From: Acipenser ruthenus
Taxonomy: Eukaryota > Chordata > Actinopteri > Acipenseriformes > Acipenseridae
Direction of reading: 5' to 3'
Length of the DNA: 64,000 nt
Assembly (NCBI RefSeq): GCF_902713425.1
Contig: NC_081190.1
Coordinates: 99,579,571-99,643,570 of the forward strand
Part shown: positions 9,793-18,337 of the stretch, in pieces
Layout of the letters: each line of letters opens with the position of its first letter
Position numbering within the stretch: position 1 is the first letter of the stretch
Made by a program: the position numbers and the translations under genes
The notes under the pieces: generated by a model
What the model saw: only the letters and a program-made list of their open reading frames with translations
What the model was told of the DNA's origin: nothing
The model's database searches: none

Positions 9793-10462
9793 TTTCTTTC
9801 TGCAGCTTGACAGGGGGCGCTATTTCCCTTGTTATTTATGTTACTAACCTGGAAGCTGTAAGTCTAAACATCGTTTTCTTTTTTTGGTTTTTTTTTTGTC
9901 CCATTCCACACACGAACAAGTATTGTATCGGCCTTTACTGGTTTTGAAAACTGAGTTAGGACAGAAAGGGTTATCGTATTATATTCTAAGCCGAAACTAC
10001 CAGTAGCGGTCCGATACAAACAAATGTGATCAGGGTTAAGACAAAAGTACTGATGAGTTTTGCTAGTTATGGTTAGTTTAATGAATTAAAAAAAGAAATA
10101 AAAGTTGATGAAGTACTTTTTATAGTAACAGAACGAGACATGTTTTAAAGCCACAAACTGCGTGTTTAGATTATTGTGCCAAACAAGAGAACAAAACGAG
10201 CATATCAACCAAGAACGGATTTAGTGACCCGTTCATTCGTTCGAGTTTATTTATATTATGTGTGACCTTAACAAATGTTTGACCAATGTTTTGCTTGCTT
10301 TCTTTTTGAAAGTCGTACATTTGTTACATTTTTTTTTTATTTCGTTTACGCAGACGTGTATACAGACCCGTCGCTTCTTTTGCGGAACATCTCACATGCT
10401 GCTGCACGAATGACGTCGTCCTGTGTAAATCCTGGCATCTTGTCCTCCAATGATAAAGGCGC

Positions 10463-10500
10463 ATGCAAATATATACCGAGAGGCATTACGGGAATGCAAT
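10463..10500 (+). promoter_or_regulatory. U1 distal element of the LINE-interrupted unit
   Basis: The octamer at 10463-10470 and the Staf-like site are intact. The PSE follows at 10623-10643. A complete U1 promoter therefore points into the inserted LINE and could drive its transcription, starting at U1 +1. Confidence 0.7.
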
Positions 10501-10683
10501 TTATAAATACTTATACTGAAAACTGAAGGAACCCATTACACCCAACAGACTGGAAAGTGCGATATGATAACAATGAAAATGTTATATTAGGAAAAGAGTG
10601 TTTCTTTAAATTGCAGATGTAGGCACCGTTTCTTTGAAAAATGTCTCTTGTGGACGGGTGACGACTCGCAATGTGTACAACTC

Positions 10684-10721
10684 ATACTTACCTGGCAGGG
10701 GAGATACCATGATCATGAAGG
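10684..10721 (+). pseudogene. U1 snRNA 5' fragment (38 nt) left of the LINE
   Basis: The U1 5' end ATACTTACCTG through the stem-loop I loop (GATCATGAAGG) is intact and then passes straight into LINE sequence. With the 3' fragment at 15837 it makes one U1 gene lacking about 1-2 bp (the TG between GAAGG and GGTTC, boundary ambiguous), with no target-site duplication. Confidence 0.93.
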
Positions 10722-10809
10722 AACGTTGGATTTTTCATTCTATTTCGTTGGATGGATTTTGAGGAATTCCTTTTTTGTTCCTTTGTTTTGGAGGACCTGC
10801 CGTTTGAAG

Positions 10810-12141
10810 ATGTCGGCTTTTGGAGTGCGACGGAATGCTATTCGTTTTGAGCTTTTGAATGACTTGGCTATGGACCGATTGGAGTTTAGTAGGAATGTGT
10901 TGCAAAAAGGACTGGGTTTTCACCCTAGAAATCTGGATTTCATCTTTGCCTTTCCTGGTAAGAAAACTTTTGAAGTTATTTTTTCCACTTTTGCCATGTT
11001 TGAAGTTTGTTTAGAAAAGTTTAAAAAATTTGGAGACCAGTTTAAGAATATTGCTATGGTTCCATTGACAAGAAGGGAGTTAAAAGTAATCCATGTGGTA
11101 ATGTTTTCGGAGCTGGTACAATATGAGGATATTTTAACCTGGCTGTCACAATATTGTGATGTGATTGTTGGCTCGACGGTAAAAGACGAGGATGGCGTGA
11201 AAACCGGGGAAAGGAAGTTTCAAGTTAAACTTCGTAGAGACATTGTAAGTGGAGACTACAAGCACTTACCTAACACTATTCAAATAGGTTCTTGTAGAGG
11301 ATATGTGTTCTATATGGGTCAGCCGAAAGTATGCAGATCTTGTGGACAAACTGGGCATTTTTCAGCCACTTGTGATCAGAAGTTTTGCAGGAATTGTGGT
11401 GCTTTTGGCCATTTTCCCAATGAATGTAAACTCCCCTTGAAGTGCAACCTATGTGGGGAGTCAAATCACGTTTTCAGAGACTGTCCTTTTGCATACGCTA
11501 ATCGAGTTAAGAAACAGAGAGCTGTTAATTTGTCAGAGAAGCCAACAGAATCCTCCGCTGAGGTGGATCCAGAACCAACTTCAGTGTTGGAACTGCCCGT
11601 GGAGGGTCTGGAGAATCTATTTCAGGAGCCAGAATCGGAGCCAGGGCCAAAGCTAGATCCTGAGCCAGAGTCAGCACCAGTGTCGGAGACTACTGAAGAT
11701 TGTAGTTTTGCAACAGAAATCAATGTCCAGTTTGCTCAACAATCAAATGAACTTAAGGTGTTAGAAGAAGTAAACCTTTTGGTGGAAGCACTTGGGTCTG
11801 TTGAGGCTGAACAGGATTTGGGCGAAACTGATTTTTTACCGGGGACATCAGATTTACCGGGGCTGAGGTTTTCTGAGCAGAGTGATGAGGAGGAAGGAGA
11901 AATGGATTTCTCTGCCTCCGAGAGCAGGAAAAGAAAGATGAAGGACAAAGAGGGGGCAGACAATTCAGAGTCAGAAGCAGGTTCGGACTCTGCTTCGGTT
12001 TCAGGGCAATCTTTTTTAGACTCTGATAATGTAAGTACTTTTGCGTCTGCTACTCACATGAAAATAGAGACTAGTGAAGGCATGGAGAGTACAAAAGGGA
12101 AGAAAAAGAAAAAAGGGAGAAGCGGGAGAAAACAGACTTGA
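10810..12141 (+). CDS. LINE ORF1: gag-like protein with three CCHC zinc knuckles
   Basis: The protein has 443 residues and starts MSAFGVRRNAIRF. I chose this ATG because the open frame upstream runs back through U1 sequence outside the LINE. The N-terminal half (about 1-170) is probably the RNA-binding gag-like fold. Three CCHC knuckles follow at about residues 175-226 (CRSCGQTGHFSATC, CRNCGAFGHFPNEC, CNLCGESNHVFRDC). The C-terminal third is acidic and Pro/Glu/Ser-rich, ending in a Lys/Arg-rich tail (KGKKKKKGRSGRK) that could be a nuclear or nucleolar signal. The expected role is binding LINE RNA in the RNP. It ends at a TGA overlapped by the ORF2 open frame. Confidence 0.9.
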   Translation: MSAFGVRRNAIRFELLNDLAMDRLEFSRNVLQKGLGFHPRNLDFIFAFPGKKTFEVIFSTFAMFEVCLEKFKKFGDQFKNIAMVPLTRRELKVIHVVMFSELVQYEDILTWLSQYCDVIVGSTVKDEDGVKTGERKFQVKLRRDIVSGDYKHLPNTIQIGSCRGYVFYMGQPKVCRSCGQTGHFSATCDQKFCRNCGAFGHFPNECKLPLKCNLCGESNHVFRDCPFAYANRVKKQRAVNLSEKPTESSAEVDPEPTSVLELPVEGLENLFQEPESEPGPKLDPEPESAPVSETTEDCSFATEINVQFAQQSNELKVLEEVNLLVEALGSVEAEQDLGETDFLPGTSDLPGLRFSEQSDEEEGEMDFSASESRKRKMKDKEGADNSESEAGSDSASVSGQSFLDSDNVSTFASATHMKIETSEGMESTKGKKKKKGRSGRKQT

Positions 12142-12176
12142 TATCTGTCCGGGGTTGCTTTCTTTTCCTTGTTTCA

Positions 12177-15100
12177 ATGGTACTTTCATTAGTATCGGTC
12201 AATGTTAGAAGCATTAAGGACCCTGTTAAACGTCTTTCGGTCTTGGACTTTTTGAAAAAGAGGAAAGGTGATATTTTTTTGTTACAGGAATGTTGGATCC
12301 CTTATCAAGATAATTATTGTAAATATGAAGAAATGTGGGATTCGGGGTTGTCAGTATGGTCGGGTGACAACAGTAACAGAGCAGCGGGTGTGGCAATCTT
12401 GTTTAAAGGGAAGGGGTTCGACATAATGGCAATAAGAAGGGTGGTGGATGGGAGGTTGTTGGTGGTGGATATAGATTGGTGTGGGGTAAAGGTGCGTTTA
12501 ATTAATGTTTATTGTCCCGTGGATTTGACGGAGAGGTTGGATTTGTTGAGTAGGCTATCACCACTTTTAGTTTGCAATTTCAATATTATAATTGGTGGTG
12601 ACTTTAATTGTTTACTTTCGAAAAAAGATAGAAAATCCCAAACTGAGTTTTATCTAGATGGCAGCTCGAGAGTACTTCAGACCATTATTGAGGACTTTCA
12701 TTTAAAAGATGTATTTGGAGTAAGAGTTTCAGATTCGGATTTTTTTACATGGTCAAGCAGTAACTTTTCAGTTAGATCTCGCATTGATTATTTTTTCATT
12801 TCCAAAGACATTAAGGTTGAGGATTTTAGTCTTTATCCAGTCTTTTTTTCAGACCATTCTTTACTATATACAGAGTTGGATATTCAAGCTAAAACTAAGT
12901 TTGGGAAGGGTGTTTGGAAATTAAATGTACTTTTGTTAAAAGAGGAGAAGATTGTGCAAAGATTTAGAGGAATGTATAGGAACTGGCAGACCGTAAAATG
13001 TTTGTATAATTCTGTGGGAGAATGGTGGGAGGATGTTAAAAAGAGAGTGAAAGTTTTTTTTATTAACGAGGGGAGGAAAATTGCAAAAGGGGAAAGGTAT
13101 AAGTTAGGGAAATTGCAGGGTAAATTGCAGAGGCTCTACATTATGTTAAGAGATGGTTTTGATGTGGCTAATGAGATAACTATAACTAAAATGAAGATGT
13201 CCAAACTGTACAGGTCTTTTAGTAGGAGTATTATTTTTCGTAGTAGGGTCCGTTTTTGTGAGGAAAATGAAAAGTGCACTCGCTTCTTTTTTAAGAAAAT
13301 GAATCCAGGGAAAAAAGTCATTCATAGTTTATTGGATATAAATGGGGTAGAACAATCCTCTAGTGAGGCTGTTCTGGGTTGTGCTAAGTCCTTTTATGAA
13401 GAGTTATATGATGTGAAGGAAATAGAAGGTTCCTGGTTAGAATTTTATTTAAGTAAAATTGATGTAAAATTAAGTGATACTGAGAGACAGAAGTTAGAGA
13501 AAGAGATAAGTTTAGAAGAACTGGGGAGGGCTGTAAAAAGCTTTAAAAAAAATAAGGTACCAGGGATAGATGGTTTACCAATCGAATTTTATGACTTATT
13601 TGGGGATTTAGTGGGTGGGGATCTTTTGGACGTGTATAATGAATCTTGGGCTAAAGGTGTATTGATATCAACCATGAGAGAAGGTTGTATATCCTTACTA
13701 TATAAAAAAGGGGACAAGAAAGAAATAAAGAATTGGAGGCCAGTCACTTTACTTTGCGTAGACCTGAAGATCCTATCAAAGGTAGTTTTTTTAAGATTGC
13801 AATCTGTAATTGCGTCTGTTGTAAATAGTGATCAAACTTGCGGGATACCAGGACGGTTACTAGCTGATAATTTGGCTCTAGTTAGAGATATAATAGAATA
13901 TGCGAAGGACAGGAATGTGCCTCTTTGTCTTTTAAGTCTAGATCAGGAGAAGGCTTTTGATCGTCTCAACCACAGCTTCATTATGTCAATATTAGTAAAA
14001 ATGAACTTTGGGCCTGCTTTCTGCTCCTGGATACATTTGTTGTATAAGGATTGTTTTAGTAGGATAATAATAAATGGGGTTTTGTCTGAACCTTTTAAGG
14101 TACTATCTGGGGTAAGGCAGGGGTGTCCGTTGTCCCCATTACTTTTTGTGTTGGGGATGGAGCCCTTGGCGTGTGCTATTAGGCAGGACAGTGGTATTGC
14201 AGGAATAATTGCACCTGGGAGTGGGAAACAGGATATTAAAGTTACCCTGTACATGGATGACATAACAGTTTTCTGTTCTGACAATGCATCAGTCACCAAG
14301 GTCTTTTGGCATTGTGATAAATTTGCTTTAGCATCTTCATCCAAAATAAATATGGGGAAGAGTGAATGCTGGTATGTAAACTGGAAAGAAGCAAAGATTG
14401 ATTTTGGTTTAGTGGAGAAGTATGATTTCATAAAGATTTTAGGGGTATTATTTGGGCCAAATATGAGTAGTAAGAATTGGGAGGGCAGAATTGCAAGAAT
14501 AAAACAGAAACTTGGTATGTGGGGTATGAGGGAACTAACTTTGTCGGGTAGGATTTTAGTTATTAAGACAGAGGTGTTGTCTTCCCTGGTTTTTTTAGCA
14601 TCTATATTCCCAATACCTCGCCAATGTCTTTTTGTTATACAAAGAGCAATGTTTCAGTTTTTATGGGGCAGTAAATGTGAGAAGGTTAAAAGACAGATAA
14701 TGTATAAAACTTTAAATTGTGGTGGGAAAAATGTCCCTGACTTGGGGAAAAAACTGCATTGTATTTTTGTGACTTGTGTGGTTAAAGGGTGTGTTTGTAC
14801 AAACCAAAGTCTTAGGAAATGGACTTTCTTTGCAGGGTTTTGGTTAAAAGGGATTATTTGTCAGTTATGGAAAATGCGGTTGAGTTTAAAGGTGCCATAC
14901 GCAGAACAACGGCCTTTTATTTATAATTTTGTAAAAACATTCATTGTTAAATATAAAGTAAATAGTCTTGCCCTAGAGGAGATATCTTGTGCTCGCCTGG
15001 AACAGCTAGTTTGCACAGAAGGGTTAGCTTTGCTCCCAGTTGGGACATTAGTGGAGGAGGACTGTAGGACGGTGTGGAGAAATGTATCTGCCTCCTATCT

Positions 15101-15611
15101 CTTGAATGCCCATAGGGATTTGGCTTGGAGTGTGGTCCACCAGTGTCTTCCTCTAAGAAGCTTTTTATATCGACGTGGTGGAACAGCTAGTCCTGTTTGC
15201 ATAAGGCCAGGATGTTGGGGGGAAGAGACGGTACATCATTTGATGTGGTCTTGTTCCTTTGCACAGGAAGTGTGGCAGAAGATGTGTATCTGGTTGGAGA
15301 AAATAGAGAGAAAGATAATCTTGACAGAACATGGCATCCTTTATGGATTATTAGGTATAAAGATAAGTAAAGAGAAATTTTGTAAGATCTGGGCGATTAT
15401 CAATTCCACAAAAGATGCGTTGTGGAAAGCAAGGAACATACTGCAATGGAAGAAATGTGATTTGCCAGCAGAAGCAGTATATGCTTTAGCACTTTCTGTA
15501 GCAAAGGATTACGTGGCACGAGACGTGGGGCACAGATCCAGAGAAGAAGTGAGTAAAATTTGGGGGCTGGAGAAGGAGCAGATGATTTCCCAAATTGTTC
15601 TTAGGTGTTAG
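12177..15611 (+). CDS. LINE ORF2: APE-like endonuclease and reverse transcriptase
   Basis: The protein has 1,144 residues from the first ATG (MVLSLVSVNVRS), and its frame is open back to the ORF1 stop. The N-terminal APE-type endonuclease shows Asn9, the Glu of LLQECW (38), GGDFN and SDHS. The RT fingers and palm include NWRPVTLL, SLDQEKAFDRLNH, SGVRQGCPLSP and YMDD at about 692-695. A C-terminal Cys/His-containing region follows. The function is to nick the U1 gene and reverse-transcribe LINE RNA there. No stops or frameshifts are seen, so it may be active. Translation probably depends on reinitiation after ORF1, since only about 35 bp separate the ORF1 stop from this ATG. The identical C-terminal half occurs at 3-1775. 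Confidence 0.92.
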   Translation: MVLSLVSVNVRSIKDPVKRLSVLDFLKKRKGDIFLLQECWIPYQDNYCKYEEMWDSGLSVWSGDNSNRAAGVAILFKGKGFDIMAIRRVVDGRLLVVDIDWCGVKVRLINVYCPVDLTERLDLLSRLSPLLVCNFNIIIGGDFNCLLSKKDRKSQTEFYLDGSSRVLQTIIEDFHLKDVFGVRVSDSDFFTWSSSNFSVRSRIDYFFISKDIKVEDFSLYPVFFSDHSLLYTELDIQAKTKFGKGVWKLNVLLLKEEKIVQRFRGMYRNWQTVKCLYNSVGEWWEDVKKRVKVFFINEGRKIAKGERYKLGKLQGKLQRLYIMLRDGFDVANEITITKMKMSKLYRSFSRSIIFRSRVRFCEENEKCTRFFFKKMNPGKKVIHSLLDINGVEQSSSEAVLGCAKSFYEELYDVKEIEGSWLEFYLSKIDVKLSDTERQKLEKEISLEELGRAVKSFKKNKVPGIDGLPIEFYDLFGDLVGGDLLDVYNESWAKGVLISTMREGCISLLYKKGDKKEIKNWRPVTLLCVDLKILSKVVFLRLQSVIASVVNSDQTCGIPGRLLADNLALVRDIIEYAKDRNVPLCLLSLDQEKAFDRLNHSFIMSILVKMNFGPAFCSWIHLLYKDCFSRIIINGVLSEPFKVLSGVRQGCPLSPLLFVLGMEPLACAIRQDSGIAGIIAPGSGKQDIKVTLYMDDITVFCSDNASVTKVFWHCDKFALASSSKINMGKSECWYVNWKEAKIDFGLVEKYDFIKILGVLFGPNMSSKNWEGRIARIKQKLGMWGMRELTLSGRILVIKTEVLSSLVFLASIFPIPRQCLFVIQRAMFQFLWGSKCEKVKRQIMYKTLNCGGKNVPDLGKKLHCIFVTCVVKGCVCTNQSLRKWTFFAGFWLKGIICQLWKMRLSLKVPYAEQRPFIYNFVKTFIVKYKVNSLALEEISCARLEQLVCTEGLALLPVGTLVEEDCRTVWRNVSASYLLNAHRDLAWSVVHQCLPLRSFLYRRGGTASPVCIRPGCWGEETVHHLMWSCSFAQEVWQKMCIWLEKIERKIILTEHGILYGLLGIKISKEKFCKIWAIINSTKDALWKARNILQWKKCDLPAEAVYALALSVAKDYVARDVGHRSREEVSKIWGLEKEQMISQIVLRC

Positions 15612-15836
15612 TTTAATTAGAGGATCCGGTTCTGATTGGTTCTGGGGGAGCAGGAGATATCGAATTAGGGCACAAGGGTGAGGGGAAGGCATTTATGGAG
15701 GTTAATTTTTGCAATATGTTTGTAATATGTAACAATATGATGGTCTTTTGTATAATACATATGTCATTTTATTTTGATTTGTAATTTTGTTAAGAACTTA
15801 ATAAATCTTAAAAAAAGAAAAAAAGAAAAAAAGAAA

Positions 15837-15961
15837 GGTTCACCCAGGGCGAGGCTCGGCCATTGCACTCCGGCTGTGCTGACCCCTGCGAATTCCCCAA
15901 ATGCGGGAATCTCGACTGCATAATTTCTGGTAGTGGGGGACTGCGTTCGCGCTCTCCCCTG
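15837..15961 (+). pseudogene. U1 snRNA 3' fragment right of the full-length LINE
   Basis: U1 from GGTTCACCC to the terminal CCCCTG, with the normal Sm site and a 3' box after it. It is the partner of the 5' fragment ending at 10721. Confidence 0.92.
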
Positions 15962-16277
15962 AAACTATGGTCAAAGACAGAAACAAACACGAACCCGTCG
16001 GAGGAAGGAACTCACTCACTCACTAGTTATTCAACAATTCTCCGGCAGGCGGCTTCGTCACACAGGGAGTCAGGTTTTCTTTAAAAGGAGCTCAATGTTA
16101 TCAATGTTTTTACCTTTCGGAATGTCAAATAAATAGCTACGTGATTCCTGCATATCTATTTCCATGTTTCGTTATTTTTTATTGATAAGACTAAAAGTAA
16201 AGACTCAGCAGTGTCTGTATCAAAGTTTTTATTTTTATTTTAAATAACTGGAAATCATTTTCGAGCTTATCAGTTTT

Positions 16278-16543
16278 ATTTATTTAGTTGATGTTTTTTA
16301 TTCAAAGCAACTTACAGATAAACTGTGCATCACAACTGCTGCTGCTGCTGCTGCTGCTGCTGCAGAGTCACTTACAATAGGACCTGGGTTTTGCATCTCA
16401 TTTGAAGGAAGGAGCACAAGGAGGTTAAGGGACTTGCTCAGGGACAGGGTCACACACAATGAGCCAGTGGCTGAGCTGGGATTGAACCAGGAACCTCCCG
16501 GTAACAAGAGCTTTTCTTTAACCACCTGACCACTAAGCCCCTT
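16278..16543 (-). repeat. tRNA-headed SINE in spacer (last unit)
   Basis: Same reversed SINE as in the other units. Like the copy after LINE copy 1 it retains CAAAGCAACTTACAG. Similarity to the array unit ends about 60 bp later. Confidence 0.75.
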
Positions 16544-16604
16544 AAAACATATCTTCAGACAAACACTTTAATTAGACAACATAAAACCACATACAAGCAG
16601 ATTT

Positions 16605-18268
16605 CCATTACATGAGAGTAGATGTTAAAACTTCATGCTGATTTGAACTCAGCTCTCACCAAGATAAGCACCAACTAAGACGTAGCTTTGCAGTAAACTA
16701 ATGTGATCCATCTGTGTCTCCATCCATTTGCGTTTCCTTCCATATGATGATGCAGATATCCTTCTGGCTGGTGTTGATGGCTGACGTGTAATGCTGGCTC
16801 CAGGGATCAGCTTATTTTACCTCCATAGCGCATCAGCACGCACGACGGCTGCGATGCTGGCTCCGGGGATCAACCACAATGCGGTCTCCCCAGCGCATCA
16901 GCATGAAAACCGTCTGGATTGAGCTAAGTAGGGTACATCTCTGGGGTCTTCAAGTGGGCACCTTCCATCCTCAGTGTTTTGTCGACTAGTCCACGACACC
17001 TCAAGAGGGCTCGGCAGTGATTCTGGCTTCCCAACATCACCCCTCTCCATCCCCCCCACTCAACTCAGCCCAGCTTACTTACCCGTACATCAGCGTTTCT
17101 TTCTTTCTATTGTACTTGAGATCCCCAACCAGAATCTTTCCCTCTCAACCACAGCCAATTGCTGCTCCTCTCTGCTGCTTCAGATAAGTTCTTCACTGTG
17201 CGATGCAACTCTTGGCCACTGAATCCGACGTCTCTGAGAAACCGGGTTGTAGAGTGTGCCACAAATCCTCGACAATCCACCTCCACTAGATAAACCCATA
17301 CCCTCCATCCTCGCTTTTCCGCTTCAGCGGCTAGTTGAGCATACCGCAGTTTCTTCCTCTCATACGCCTCATCTACAGCATCCCCCCATGGCACTGTTAA
17401 CTCTACCAGGTGAACAAGGTGTGCTGATCCAGACCACAAGACAATATCTGGTCGAAGGTTAGTGGTGGCAATCTCAGGTGGAAAAATAAGCCGTTGACCA
17501 ACAGCTTCCAGTTGTCCTGGGCGAGGCTTGGTTTTAACACCTTTTCTTGGCGGTTGCTCTCCTGGGTGGAGGAATGTTGTCTTTTGTATGTAATGTTTTG
17601 ATGGAACTGGTGGCAACTTACTGGTCATGTTTCGCTTGTCTTCCAATGCTAAGGCCAAACAATGCAGCACCTGGTCATGGTGCCAAGTAAACAGTCCTTG
17701 GCTAAGAGTCACCTTACATCCTGTCAAAATGTGTCTTCACGTTGCAGGTGATGAACACAAAGGACATAAGGGATCCTCTTCTACCTAGAGGTTTAGGTTT
17801 GTGGTGATGGGAGAACATCATATGTTGACCTGATGAGGAAACTGATCCTGCTCTGTTCCATTGTCCATAGGTCTTGCCAGAAAATCTTGCGTTGTTCCAC
17901 ACTCTCCCATCTCATCCATTCTCCCTGCTTGGCCTGGGAAATGGCCTTTATACACCTCATCCTCTCCTCCTGCTTTTGCACCTCGTTGACTACCAGCTTC
18001 CTTCTTTGAGCTGGGGCCGCCTTGTGCCATGTAGGAGGAGTTGAACTGAAACCAAGACCCCCTCTTCCATGCTGAACTTGCCCCATGATATCACCAATTC
18101 GAAGGGCAGCCTTTGCATCTTCCACAGCTTTCTTTGCCGCCCACTTTCTTCCAGTTTTCAACACAGGTGCTGCCTCCCTTACGCATTTATCGCGTGACTC
18201 TACTAATGTCATATCCAGTCTGACCTTGGCGCACTTAAACTCCTCGGTTAGAGCAGTTAATTGAGGGT
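16605..18268 (-). mobile_element. LINE with restriction-like endonuclease, 3' part, degraded
   Basis: Read on the minus strand, two open pieces remain (18212-17793 and 17727-17107), with the frame broken between them. The first carries the region upstream of the Cys/His knuckle (QGEWMRWESVEQRKIFWQDLW). The second carries a PD-(D/E)XK-type endonuclease signature, RPDIVLWS followed by LVELTVPWGDAVDEAYERK, then GWRVWVYLVEVDCRGFV. This domain order is that of R2/NeSL-type LINEs, whose nuclease is C-terminal. A 3' UTR with repeated GATGCTGGCTCC-like blocks runs to the array edge at 16605. The reverse transcriptase is missing, so the copy is 5'-truncated. A fragment of the same family lies at 26137-26370. 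Confidence 0.75.
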
Positions 18269-18337
18269 ATTATTTGGGTAACTAGATCATTTGTATAGCA
18301 TTTTAAAGCACACTCATGTTCGTTCTTCTCTCCCCAG

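Larger units (their letters stand above)
10722..15836 (+). mobile_element. Full-length Tx1-clade LINE inserted site-specifically in U1 snRNA
   Basis: The element is 5.1 kb long. It has a 5' UTR of about 88 bp, an ORF1 with zinc knuckles, an ORF2 with an APE-type endonuclease and a reverse transcriptase, a 3' UTR of about 200 bp, and a tail of A-runs broken by G. Both ORFs are open. The flanks are the two parts of one U1 gene, and the 3' junction is the same as in copy 1. The endonuclease and RT order, gag-like ORF1 and choice of a multicopy RNA gene fit the Tx1 clade of the L1 group, whose known members include Keno (U2 snRNA) and Mutsu (5S rDNA). The clade assignment is from motif reading, not a tree. 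Confidence 0.9.
2003..16604 (+). repeat. Tandem array of linked U1 snRNA and 5S rRNA units (about 2.9 kb each)
   Basis: Equivalent points recur at a spacing of about 2,905 bp: 5S at 3865, 6770 and 9674, and U1 starts at 4877, 7782 and 10684. The order within a unit is U1, 3' box, reversed SINE with a (CTG)n stretch, a scrap of U1 3' end, a long unique spacer, 5S, and a second spacer with the U1 upstream elements. Units are nearly identical, differing mainly in homopolymer and microsatellite length, which indicates concerted evolution. The first and last units begin after a LINE insertion. Similarity to the unit stops at about 16604, inside the spacer after the SINE, where LINE-derived sequence begins. 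Confidence 0.92.

Noticed and set aside
10648-10809. Upstream extension of LINE ORF1 through U1 sequence
   Set aside because: The frame is open but begins before the U1 start and outside the LINE. The ATG at 10810 is the first within the element with family-like sequence.
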